A stretch of 64,000 nt of DNA from Cyclobacteriaceae bacterium (lineage in GTDB: Bacteria; Bacteroidota; Bacteroidia; Cytophagales; Cyclobacteriaceae). The first letter of the stretch is position 1, and every line of letters starts with the position of its first letter. The stretch covers positions 62,001 to 126,000 of the forward strand of contig JANQKF010000015.1 in NCBI GenBank assembly GCA_028281285.1, in the 5' to 3' direction. Below the pieces are notes generated by a model. The model saw nothing but the letters and a program-made list of their open reading frames with translations. It did no database searches and had not been told where the DNA came from. The position numbers were made by a program, and so were the translations under genes. Positions 26,409-34,453 of this stretch are shown piece after piece.

Positions 26409-27500
26409 ATGGCAAACACCAATCTTACAGCAGCCAAGAAGGCAAAAAACGATGAGTTCTACACGCAATATCCCTATATACAGAAAGAAATTCAGGCATA
26501 CATAGATCACAACCCAAAGGTTTTTAGGGGTAAGACCATTTTGTTACCATGTGATGACCCAGAGTGGAGCAATTTCACAAAGTTCTTTGCACAGAATTTT
26601 GAACGTTTTGGTCTAAAGAAACTCATTAGTACAAGTTATGCGGTTGAAAGCAAACATTATAAGGAAGGTTATCAAGTGACCATGTTCGAGGAAAGTGCTC
26701 CGCAATACGATAAAAGTAAGACCAAATCCAATGGGAAAATATTCTCACTGACACGTGATATTTCGGGAGATGGAAAAATCGATGTCAACGATTTGGAATG
26801 GAAGTATCTCCAAGGTAATGGTGATTTTAAAAGTGACGAAGTAAAGGCTTTGCGAGACGAAGCCGATTTTATTATCACCAATCCACCTTTCTCATTGTTT
26901 CGTGAGTTTGTTGAATGGGTTATTGAAGCTGATAAGCAATTTCTCATAATTGGTAGTATCAATGCTATTACCTACAAGGAAGTCTTTAGCCGAATCAAAC
27001 AAAACGAAATCTGGTTAGGTGCAACAGGGTATAGTGATGACATGGTATTTGCTGTACCTCCAGGTACTGAAGTAGATGAGAAGGACAGAGACAAAGCGGC
27101 ACGTCTCGGTTATGTAGGGGACTACACAAGACTAGGAAACTCTTGTTGGTTTACAAGTATCGAACACGGGAAAAGATATCAGCCTTTACCACTTATGTCT
27201 CAATCTGACATAGTCAAATTCTGTCTAAAGAAACCTTTTGAAAGCTACGATAATTACAAAGCGATTGAAGTTCCTAAAGTAAAGTTTATTCCTGGAGACT
27301 ATTATGGCGTAATGGGTGTACCCATCAGTTTTCTGGACAAATATTGTCCTGAACAATTTGAGATAGTTGGAAGTGATTATTACATCAAAGACGGATTGCT
27401 ACCTGAACTAGTCAAGTCTAGTTGGAAAGGGAAACTCGATAGAGGATACATAAACAATAAGAGACTATATAGTCGTATTCTCATTAAGCACAAAAACTAA
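26409..27500 (+). CDS. Adenine-specific DNA methyltransferase, EcoRI methylase family
   Basis: 363 residues. The N-terminal [16 protein letters not shown], the loop [16 protein letters not shown] (about 45-60) and the catalytic NPPF (158-161, in [13 protein letters not shown]) match the EcoRI methyltransferase family, which adds a methyl group from S-adenosylmethionine to N6 of adenine. Residues 117-128 ([12 protein letters not shown]) fit the 12-residue EF-hand calcium-loop pattern exactly. The target sequence cannot be predicted. The gene ends 5 bp before a nuclease-like gene, so it probably protects host DNA in a restriction-modification or related system. Confidence 0.88.
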   Translation: MANTNLTAAKKAKNDEFYTQYPYIQKEIQAYIDHNPKVFRGKTILLPCDDPEWSNFTKFFAQNFERFGLKKLISTSYAVESKHYKEGYQVTMFEESAPQYDKSKTKSNGKIFSLTRDISGDGKIDVNDLEWKYLQGNGDFKSDEVKALRDEADFIITNPPFSLFREFVEWVIEADKQFLIIGSINAITYKEVFSRIKQNEIWLGATGYSDDMVFAVPPGTEVDEKDRDKAARLGYVGDYTRLGNSCWFTSIEHGKRYQPLPLMSQSDIVKFCLKKPFESYDNYKAIEVPKVKFIPGDYYGVMGVPISFLDKYCPEQFEIVGSDYYIKDGLLPELVKSSWKGKLDRGYINNKRLYSRILIKHKN

Positions 27501-27505
27501 TCAGT

Positions 27506-28669
27506 ATGAAAACCACACTTCGAACTGACATTACAGTAAAAGATATTTGTCAAGGATTTCAATACAACGAATACGAAGGAAAGGGTTTATTTGGACTTTC
27601 AGGCACACTCACAATTCAGCCTGAATACCAGCGCAATTACATTTACGCTGATGGTAAAAAGGACGTAGCCGTTATAGATTCCCTTTTGAAGGAATACCCT
27701 CTCGGACTTATATACTTTGTTAAGGTAGCAGAAGAAAAATTCGAGGTATTGGACGGCCAACAGCGTATTACGAGTTTCGGGAGGTATGTTACAAACAAAT
27801 TTGCTGTGAAAGACGAAAATGGAATGGAGCAATATTTTGACGGACTACCTACCGATAAACAAAAGATTATCTTGGATGCTAAGTTGGTCATCTACGAATG
27901 CGAAGGGGAAGAAAGTGAGATAAAGGAATGGTTCAAAACAATAAATATTGTGGGCGTTCCCTTAAATGAGCAAGAAGTGAATAACGCTATCTTCTCAGGT
28001 CCATTTGTTACCCTTGCTAAGGCTGAATTCAGTAGTAGTCAAACTGCGGAAGTTCAAAAGTGGGGTGCCTATATAAAGGGTAGTGAAAAACGACAGGATT
28101 TCTTGGAACGGGCTTTAGATTGGGTTAGTAAAGGACAAATTGTTCCTTATATGAGTCGCCATAGGTATGATGATAATATTCGAGAACTGACCTCTTATTT
28201 CAACAGTGTTATCGATTGGGTAAGTACCACATTTGAAGATGTGGAAAAGGAAATGTGTGGTCTTGAATGGGGACGTTTATATGAGGAATACCACGCAACG
28301 GCCTACAGTCCTAAAAAGGTTTCTGAACAGTTGCAAGCCCTTTTAGAAGATCCTTTTGTCATCAACAAGAAAGGGATTTTTGAATACATTCTTGGAGGTT
28401 CGGTAGACAAAAAGTTATTGAACGTACGAATTTTTAGTGAAGCCACTAAAAAATCAGTTTATGCTACACAAACCACGAAAGCAAAGGATGAAGGAACTTC
28501 AAATTGTCCCCATTGTGCGATGGGACATGGTGCCAACAAAACTAAAATATGGGCACTGAAGGACATGGATGCTGACCATGTTACTGCTTGGATCAATGGT
28601 GGCAGCACGGATATCGAGAACTGCCAAACGTTATGTAAAACTGACAACCGCGCAAAAGGTAATCGCTAA
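27506..28669 (+). CDS. DUF262-HNH nuclease, candidate restriction enzyme
   Basis: 387 residues. The N-terminal DUF262 domain shows QPEYQRNY (38-45) and the key DGQQR (83-87), the motif associated with nucleotide use in GmrS/DndB-like ParB-fold proteins. The C-terminus is a compact HNH nuclease: CPHC (334-337), DADH (355-358), IEN (N372), a CxxxC-type cysteine pair (373/377) and TDNRAKGNR. It very likely cuts DNA; whether it senses unmodified, modified or phage DNA is open. Pairing with the methyltransferase suggests a restriction-modification unit. Confidence 0.85.
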   Translation: MKTTLRTDITVKDICQGFQYNEYEGKGLFGLSGTLTIQPEYQRNYIYADGKKDVAVIDSLLKEYPLGLIYFVKVAEEKFEVLDGQQRITSFGRYVTNKFAVKDENGMEQYFDGLPTDKQKIILDAKLVIYECEGEESEIKEWFKTINIVGVPLNEQEVNNAIFSGPFVTLAKAEFSSSQTAEVQKWGAYIKGSEKRQDFLERALDWVSKGQIVPYMSRHRYDDNIRELTSYFNSVIDWVSTTFEDVEKEMCGLEWGRLYEEYHATAYSPKKVSEQLQALLEDPFVINKKGIFEYILGGSVDKKLLNVRIFSEATKKSVYATQTTKAKDEGTSNCPHCAMGHGANKTKIWALKDMDADHVTAWINGGSTDIENCQTLCKTDNRAKGNR

Positions 28670-28729
28670 GATTTCCAGAGTCAGCAAATTGACAAGTCTC
28701 ATTTTGTCTTATGAAAAACTAACAATGCA

Positions 28730-29425
28730 ATGCCTATGTCAAACAGTTCACAAGAAAAGATTGGGATCAAAGAAATGCACAACATTTTATGGAAATGTCG
28801 TGACTTCGAGATTTCTCACTTATGGCAAAGGTCCGTTTTCCTCACAGCCTTTCTAATTGCGACCATCACATTCTATGGAGCTGTGCTTTCGAAGTTAATT
28901 GAAATCACAAACTCTATGGGTCCAAAGTTTATCTTCTTGAATATTGCTACGCTAGTAATCTGTTTATTAGGATCAGTTTTCTCAACACTATGGATCAAGA
29001 TGGCTAAAGGTTCAAAAGCTTGGTATGAAATTTATGAAAAAGCCATTGTTGCCTTCGAAAGAGATAGCGAATTTATTGACAGTAAACTTAAAAAAATAGC
29101 CGCTTTTAACTACCCATCTCATCGCAATTACGAAGGGTTTAGATTGAACAATAGTCTCTTTGCTGTTCGAGCTGGAGCTTATTCAGTGTCCAAAATTAAT
29201 ATTGGAATAGGTCAGGTATTCTTGGTTTTCTGGCTGACAGCTTATGCGATTCACTGGATACTGTTTGCCTTGATGGTATACCCCAACTCCAATATTACCT
29301 TCTACTTTATTATGATAGTTGGGCTATTGCTTCTAATCCTTCTTTATGGTTTAGTTTTCAATAAAAGAACATTCAAGAGTTCAACAATTGAAAAATTTTC
29401 CTTAGCGAGCAATCAAGTGGAATAA
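28730..29425 (+). CDS. Four-helix membrane protein, RipA-like, in the defence island
   Basis: 231 residues; ATG codons at 28730 and 28736 are both possible starts. Two hydrophobic helices (about 35-55 and 65-90) are followed by a soluble stretch with KGSKAWYEIYEKAIVAFERD. Two more helices follow at about 165-190 and 195-215. The LWIKMAKGSKAWYEIYE signature resembles membrane proteins annotated as RipA family octameric proteins, and in layout SLATT effectors; this is from memory. It lies 60 bp after the nuclease gene on the same strand. It could be a membrane effector that depolarises the cell, or an unrelated passenger. Confidence 0.6.
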   Translation: MPMSNSSQEKIGIKEMHNILWKCRDFEISHLWQRSVFLTAFLIATITFYGAVLSKLIEITNSMGPKFIFLNIATLVICLLGSVFSTLWIKMAKGSKAWYEIYEKAIVAFERDSEFIDSKLKKIAAFNYPSHRNYEGFRLNNSLFAVRAGAYSVSKINIGIGQVFLVFWLTAYAIHWILFALMVYPNSNITFYFIMIVGLLLLILLYGLVFNKRTFKSSTIEKFSLASNQVE

Positions 29426-29578
29426 GGTGCTGCGCCAATCTCGTAAAACATGCAACTAAACCACTCCCATGTCGCTCAGAATGACAAAACTGGTTTTGAA
29501 TTTAGACCAACGTTGGTTTCATTACCAACATATTTTAGCTTGCCTATTGTCGACCAGATTGACCAATAGCTTAGAACA
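29426..29578. other. Short intergenic region with repeat remnant
   Basis: It holds a GTCGCTCAGAATGAC fragment (about 29469-29483) of the same kind as the repeats at 16.8-17.0 kb. It ends in the 5' flank of the truncated AraC copy. No gene is seen. Confidence 0.4.
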
Positions 29579-29758
29579 ATGAACTACCAAACCTTCCCCC
29601 CTCACCCTAATCTTGACGCGATTGTAAAATGTCATTGGATCTTGGAGGTGCCGGGCGATCTGAAGGCACCCAAACAACTGGTAGTTCCGGATGGATGTGT
29701 GGAGATGTACTTTATCCTTGGGGATGATGTGAAGCGGTTTACTTCAGAAACCGATTTT
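29579..29758 (+). pseudogene. Truncated duplicate of the AraC-family gene at 30404
   Basis: The first 60 codons (MNYQTFPPHPNLDAIVKCHW to FTSETDF) match the intact gene at 30404 with only three residue changes. The similarity then stops abruptly within the N-terminal DUF6597-like domain. The reading frame runs on into unrelated sequence and ends at 29824. A palindromic repeat sits just after the breakpoint. With no DNA-binding domain it cannot act as a regulator. Confidence 0.8.
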
Positions 29759-29773
29759 CCGCCAATATTGGTG

Positions 29774-29792
29774 CCTGCCTGCGGCAGACAGG
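29774..29792. repeat. Palindromic repeat at the AraC breakpoint
   Basis: CCTGCCTGCGGCAGACAGG is an imperfect palindrome lying 16 bp after the truncation point. A related CTGCC/GGCAG element followed by GGCAGGTGGG occurs at 38658-38680. This suggests a small mobile or amplifying palindrome family. Confidence 0.5.
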
Positions 29793-29896
29793 TTCCTAAC
29801 CAACATCTAATTAGCCCAGATTAAGGCTTAACCAATAGGTTATTGCAGCACTTTTCAGGAAATTTCATACATCAACCTTTTGGTATTAATAACGAC

Positions 29897-30328
29897 ATGA
29901 TGAAAACAAGCACCTTTTTAACCTTTGTAGGAGATCAATGCGGACAGGCTGAGGAAGCGATCAACTTTTACACCTCAATTTTTCCTAATTCGGAAATAAA
30001 AAACATCGTGTATTACTCTGAGGGAGAGGGTGGCGGTACACCTGAGCTTATTAAATATGGAATATTTACCTTGAATGGAACCGATTACATGGTTTCTGAA
30101 AGTAATTACAATCATGCCTGGTCATTTTCACCAGGCGTTTCCATTCTTATAAGTGACAGTTCTGATGATCTGATACAAACCCTTTTCGAAAAGCTATCCT
30201 CCAATGGTGGTCAGGTTATGGTTCCGCTAGACGACTATAAAGGAGAAGGAGATTACGGATTTGGCAAGAAATTCGGATGGTGTGAAGATAAATATGGTAT
30301 ATCCTGGCAATTTGTTGTCACGGACTAG
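29897..30328 (+). CDS. VOC family protein, PhnB-like
   Basis: About 143 residues from the ATG at 29897. The reading from 29843 adds a leader with no family match. It shows FVGDQCGQAEEAINFYTSIF, then VSILISDSSDDLIQTLFEKL, DDYKGEGDYGFGKKFGWCED and the closing YGISWQFV. These are typical of PhnB/3-demethylubiquinone-methyltransferase-like VOC proteins. Function is unknown; many bind small molecules without being methyltransferases. It is placed between the broken and intact copies of the AraC gene. Confidence 0.8.
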   Translation: MMKTSTFLTFVGDQCGQAEEAINFYTSIFPNSEIKNIVYYSEGEGGGTPELIKYGIFTLNGTDYMVSESNYNHAWSFSPGVSILISDSSDDLIQTLFEKLSSNGGQVMVPLDDYKGEGDYGFGKKFGWCEDKYGISWQFVVTD

Positions 30329-30403
30329 AAGTGTGACTCGATAAGATTTATCGCAAATGTAAGTATTCTTCACCAACCTAACTTAGGTCGACAAAATAGA
30401 GCA

Positions 30404-31225
30404 ATGAATTACCAAACCTTCCCTCCTCATCCTGATCTTAATGCCATTGTGAAGTGTCATTGGATTTTGGAAGTGCCGGGAGATTTGGAGGCACCCAAGC
30501 AATTAGTCGTTCCGGATGGCTGTGTGGAAATGTACTTTATTCTTGGGGATGATGTAAAGCGGTTTACCTCAGAAACGGACTTTATTATCCAGCCACGCAC
30601 GATGGTCTTCGGACCCATCACCAAACCCTATTATGTACGGCCTACTGGTGAGGTGAACACCTTTGCCGTACGGTTTTACCCCTATGGTTTTGCGAATCTG
30701 ATCTCTCAACCAATTCATGAACTGGCAGATAAGGAGACCCCGCTTAACGAGTTATTTGATAAGCAATCGGTTAGGACGTTAGAACAAGAAATTATTGAAG
30801 CTGCCTCCACTGAGGCTCGAATCAAAGTCATCGAAAGTTTCCTTTTAAGTAAACTCAAGGATCAATGGGTGATCGATAATATCGTGAAGTCTACTATTGA
30901 TACCCTCTCCCAAACCAAGGGCAATGCTTCCATCCATTCCATCTTAAAAGACGATCTCTCCAAGAGGAGAAACCTGGAACGGAAATTCTCAAAACAGGTG
31001 GGCATCAGTCCCAAGCAGTTGGGTCGGATCATTCGCTTGCAGGCCGCCCTGAAATTGATGCTGAACAACAAGGAAGCTAAACTCACCCAGGTGGCTTATG
31101 AAAGCGAATACTACGATCAGGCCCATTTTATCAAGGACTTTAAGGAGTTCACCGGCACTAACCCGAAGGAATTCTTAAGTGACGATCAGATGATGCTCTC
31201 CTCACTGATCTATGCCCGAGACTAA
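30404..31225 (+). CDS. AraC family transcriptional regulator with DUF6597-like N-domain
   Basis: 273 residues. The N-terminal cupin-like domain (about 1-130) has the KCHWILEVPGD and VVPDGCVEMYFILGD motifs common in DUF6597 regulators. The C-terminal HTH_18 domain (about 175-262) has RRNLERKFSKQVGISPKQLG and YDQAHFIKDFKEFTGTNPKEF. It probably activates or represses neighbouring VOC and hydrolase genes (inference). Its end overlaps the longest possible reading of the next VOC gene, but the likely start of that gene is 31302. Confidence 0.88.
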   Translation: MNYQTFPPHPDLNAIVKCHWILEVPGDLEAPKQLVVPDGCVEMYFILGDDVKRFTSETDFIIQPRTMVFGPITKPYYVRPTGEVNTFAVRFYPYGFANLISQPIHELADKETPLNELFDKQSVRTLEQEIIEAASTEARIKVIESFLLSKLKDQWVIDNIVKSTIDTLSQTKGNASIHSILKDDLSKRRNLERKFSKQVGISPKQLGRIIRLQAALKLMLNNKEAKLTQVAYESEYYDQAHFIKDFKEFTGTNPKEFLSDDQMMLSSLIYARD

Positions 31226-31301
31226 GGACGTCCAAGCTGTCGCATTTTTACAATTCCTGAGTTCTCAACTGATGTATCTATGCATCAGAATTCAGTACGT
31301 C

Positions 31302-31763
31302 ATGAAAACCAGCATTTATAAAATCGGGCTACTCCTCGGATTGGGCCTGATTACTTTCATCAATTCATCAGAAACTGCACAAAACAGCAACACCATGAAC
31401 AGCTATGTCTCCATTTTTGAAATTCCGGCCACCGACATTTCAAGGGCCATCAAATTCTACCAAAGCATCCTAGACATCCAGATCGAGCAAATGGAATTTT
31501 CGGGATTGGAAATGGGACTGCTTCCTTATGAAGGACAGATGGTCACCGGTGTGATTATGAAAGGAGAGGACTATACACCCTCATCCAATGGGGTCACCAT
31601 CTACCTCAATGGTGGGGACAATCTTCAGGTCGTCCTCGACCGTGTCGAAAAAAGCGGTGGGGAAATCCTTGTTCCTAAAACTCCGCACGCTGATGAAAGT
31701 GGTTTCTTTGCTTTATTTCTTGATTCAGAGGGAAACAAAATGGGACTGCATTCCCCTAATTGA
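31302..31763 (+). CDS. VOC family protein (glyoxalase/bleomycin-resistance type)
   Basis: 153 residues from the ATG at 31302. The VOC core is MNSYVSIFEIPATDISRAIK, FYQSIL and GFFALFLDSEGNKMGLHSPN. The first about 30 residues are hydrophobic and signal-like (YKIGLLLGLGLITFI), unusual for this normally cytosolic family. A second start at MNSYVSI (31395) would remove them. Either the protein is exported or the true start is the later ATG. The enzymatic role is unknown. Confidence 0.8.
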   Translation: MKTSIYKIGLLLGLGLITFINSSETAQNSNTMNSYVSIFEIPATDISRAIKFYQSILDIQIEQMEFSGLEMGLLPYEGQMVTGVIMKGEDYTPSSNGVTIYLNGGDNLQVVLDRVEKSGGEILVPKTPHADESGFFALFLDSEGNKMGLHSPN

Positions 31764-31810
31764 CGCTATGAAGTTTGTAGGGGTTGAAGTTTTTGAGAAC
31801 TTACTCATAA

Positions 31811-32638
31811 ATGAGAACTCCTGAAGACCAACTCAATCTCCGTTCACTACATCCGGACTTTCAGAAGTTCTTGGACATTAACGAATCTGAGTCAGAAAGA
31901 GTAAGGAACAATTATCGCTGTCATCTAAATCAAGAGTATGGCAAGGCTGCCTTACAAACCATGGACATTTTCCCTGCTGAAACGGCAAATGCTCCAATTT
32001 TGATTTTTATTCATGGAGGTTATTGGCGTGCATTGGATAAAGGCAGCTATAGTTTTGTTGCAGAGCCCTTTATTAAAAACAACTTTACGGTATGTGTATT
32101 GAACTACCGACTTATTCCAACTGTCAATATGAAAGCACTCTTGAAGGATATTCAAGAAGCCCTGATGTGGATTCAAAAAAACGCTTCTCAATACAATGGT
32201 GATCCTGACAAGTTAGTTCTCTCGGGCCATTCCGCGGGTGGACATCTGGCAATTATGGCCTATCTCATGAACGAAAGTCTAAGGCCAAGAATCAAAGCAA
32301 TTTGCAGTCTAAGCGGCATATTTGATCTAAAACCGATAAAGGAAAGCTATCTTAATGAAGTCCTGCAATTGGATCAGAGTGATGTAGAAAAGTATAGTGT
32401 CACAAACAAGGGTTTATCCGTCATCAAATGTCCCATCCTCTTAAGTGTAGGAGCTAGCGAAACCAATTTCTTTATTGAGCAATCCAAGGATCTGTACACC
32501 AAAAACAGGACCTTGATTCCATTACACTATTTTGAATACAAAGGGCTCAACCATTATGAAATAGTTCATCGATTAGGGCAAGGGGAAAGCCCTATATCAC
32601 AATTTATATTCCAACAGGTTGAGAGCAACAACCCATGA
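31811..32638 (+). CDS. Alpha/beta hydrolase, kynurenine-formamidase/esterase-like
   Basis: 275 residues, cytosolic. Motifs: HGGYWRALDKGSYSF (oxyanion-hole type), the nucleophile elbow GHSAGGHLAI, and a late GLNHYEIVHRLG carrying the candidate catalytic histidine. The HGGYW motif is typical of formamidase/BD-FAE-like esterases. A role in kynurenine breakdown is possible, but no other genes of that pathway are nearby. It is transcribed with the upstream VOC gene direction, with a 47-bp gap. Confidence 0.82.
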   Translation: MRTPEDQLNLRSLHPDFQKFLDINESESERVRNNYRCHLNQEYGKAALQTMDIFPAETANAPILIFIHGGYWRALDKGSYSFVAEPFIKNNFTVCVLNYRLIPTVNMKALLKDIQEALMWIQKNASQYNGDPDKLVLSGHSAGGHLAIMAYLMNESLRPRIKAICSLSGIFDLKPIKESYLNEVLQLDQSDVEKYSVTNKGLSVIKCPILLSVGASETNFFIEQSKDLYTKNRTLIPLHYFEYKGLNHYEIVHRLGQGESPISQFIFQQVESNNP

Positions 32639-32717
32639 GTATCATTTGTCCAAGATGACAATACCACTCTCAGAATTTTCAGATCTTGTTAATTCCTTTA
32701 ATCTCTACCTTAATTCT

Positions 32718-33002
32718 ATGAAACGCTATTCTCTGCTACTCCTCTCATTTTTGCTTTTCATCTCTTGCTCATCTTTAAAAAATGAGGTCAACTTTATAAT
32801 TCTCCAACCAAATCGTGCCTAGAAAATCGCCCCACCAGAGGGGGTGGGTGAAGTGGTCGGAATAGCACGTATGGAGAAAAGAGAGGACGCCTGGTTCATC
32901 AAAGGAAGACAGCACTCGAATAGCCAGACTTACACTTTGGCTATTCCCACCTTTGTTGTGGAAGGCAGAGAGGCCAACCTCGAATTCCTGGAAGTTATCT
33001 AG
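32718..33002 (+). pseudogene. Small lipoprotein gene interrupted by an in-frame TAG
   Basis: ATG at 32718 gives a lipoprotein signal MKRYSLLLLSFLLFISCSS (lipobox cysteine about residue 17), and the frame then meets TAG at 32820-32822. The same frame stays open afterwards for 59 codons (IAPPEGVGEVVGIARM to LEFLEVI) until TAG at 33000-33002. The simplest reading is a roughly 94-residue lipoprotein inactivated by one nonsense mutation. A sequencing error or stop readthrough are alternatives. No family recognised. Confidence 0.6.
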
Positions 33003-33149
33003 GAACAAGTCTCGAGTTCCTCGGAGACTTCAAAAATGATGTCCGGAATATGACTATGGCTTATTTCAGAACCAGGTAATCGGCCTTCTAGCTATTCTGG
33101 CAGACTAATGGTAGCACTCCAGGTGTTTGACTGCACCAACAATGATGTT

Positions 33150-33189
33150 CACGACATTTTGATGTCATACACGACATTTTAATGTCATA
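33150..33189. promoter_or_regulatory. Tandem 20-bp palindromic repeats
   Basis: Two head-to-tail copies (33150-33169, 33170-33189) differ at one base. Each contains GACAT-N4-ATGTC. Across the junction the sequence reads ATGT-N8-ACAT (33162-33177), the spacing reported for PadR-family operators. They lie about 100 bp upstream of the lipoprotein esterase gene in otherwise gene-free DNA (33003-33285). Confidence 0.5.
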
Positions 33190-33285
33190 TTCCATAGGTA
33201 ATCGTTAATCTCTATTCTTTTCTACATACCGAAACGAGCTTATTGTTGCCGGTCCTGAATATAAACAGTGAAATGAACTACCCTT

Positions 33286-34425
33286 ATGAACTGGCTCGAC
33301 TCCCTTCCTTGTAAAAAAAAGACATTCATCTTCCCATTTCTGGCTACACTCTCAATTGTGTTTATGTTAGTCAGTTGCTCTAGGGGCAACGATGATGAAA
33401 CCACACCTCTTCCCGCCAAGGATCCTAACGCAGTCAGACAAATCACCCACAAGAAAATAGCTGGTCATAGTATGGATATTTATGTGCCTAAAAACTATGA
33501 TGAAACCAAGGAATACCCCGTCATCTATTTCAATGATGGCCAAGCGCTATTCCAGGGTGGAGATTTTGAGATGGAACTTATACTTAATTACCTGATTGAG
33601 TATGGTTTCATCGAAGAGGTGATCATGGTGGGCATTTATGCCGGGCCGAACCGTACGGAGAATTACGTTCCCTATGTAGATTCCAGACTAACGGAAAACC
33701 CCAATGGCTTAGGGTATACCGAGGATTTAGTGAACCACATTATTCCTTGGGTAGATGAGAATTTCAGTACCATAGCGAATGCCACCGGTCGTAGTATTAT
33801 GGGATATTCCCTAGGTGGACTCCATGCCACTTGGGCAGGCATAAACTATCCGGAATACTTTTCAAAAGTTGCTGCGTTATCTCCTGTCTACTGGGCAGGA
33901 AACTGGGCCATATTCCGCGAACAACCTTCTGCTAATCCCAACCTCAGGATATGGTTTGATATCGGAACGGAAGAGTTCATTCCCTTATCCGAGTTTCAGC
34001 GATTGCTGATTTCTCAGGGCATCAGATATGGTCGCGATGCTTTCTACTACGAGGTTGACGGAGGAATTCATGACATATTTGCCTGGAGATTAAGAGTTCA
34101 TTTTCCTCTGCTGGCCTTTCATGGAATTAACCAGGATTTTACTCCTGAGGGAATGGAAGTAATCACGGAAGTTTTTCGCCATAGACTTGGCGGACCACTT
34201 TATACGAGAATTAATCCTATCGTAACAACGACCAACGGTATCAAATACTCTCTGGGGGATGCCGCACGATATACAGTCGAAAATCCAGAAGCGGGTACGG
34301 TATCATCAGATGGGACATTCACACTCTTTGGAGATGAAGACCTTAGGGTGAAGATTCAATTTCAACACCTAAGGCTAACGCATACCATAGAATATCGGGA
34401 TGTCAAGACCCGTAGTGGCAATTGA
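33286..34425 (+). CDS. Secreted esterase lipoprotein, enterochelin-esterase (Fes/EstD) fold
   Basis: 379 residues. The N-terminal membrane segment ends in a lipobox MLVS-C, followed by an Asp/Glu-rich linker. The PF00756-type esterase body (about 50-280) has MDIYVPKNYDETKEYPVIYF, GYTEDLVNHIIPWVDENF, the nucleophile elbow GYSLGGLHATW and VDGGIHDIFAWR with a candidate histidine. A C-terminal beta-like region (about 285-379) follows. It probably hydrolyses an ester or siderophore-like substrate at the outer surface. Confidence 0.82.
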   Translation: MNWLDSLPCKKKTFIFPFLATLSIVFMLVSCSRGNDDETTPLPAKDPNAVRQITHKKIAGHSMDIYVPKNYDETKEYPVIYFNDGQALFQGGDFEMELILNYLIEYGFIEEVIMVGIYAGPNRTENYVPYVDSRLTENPNGLGYTEDLVNHIIPWVDENFSTIANATGRSIMGYSLGGLHATWAGINYPEYFSKVAALSPVYWAGNWAIFREQPSANPNLRIWFDIGTEEFIPLSEFQRLLISQGIRYGRDAFYYEVDGGIHDIFAWRLRVHFPLLAFHGINQDFTPEGMEVITEVFRHRLGGPLYTRINPIVTTTNGIKYSLGDAARYTVENPEAGTVSSDGTFTLFGDEDLRVKIQFQHLRLTHTIEYRDVKTRSGN

Positions 34426-34453
34426 TGTTACTCAGTTTGGTTCCCTATGATTT

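Noticed and set aside
28569-28856. A 95-codon frame after the nuclease gene
   Set aside because: It overlaps the nuclease end and the membrane-protein start in another frame and has no recognisable features.
32619-32717. Longer start for the small lipoprotein
   Set aside because: The upstream codons lack a signal sequence. ATG at 32718 gives a clean lipoprotein signal with lipobox.
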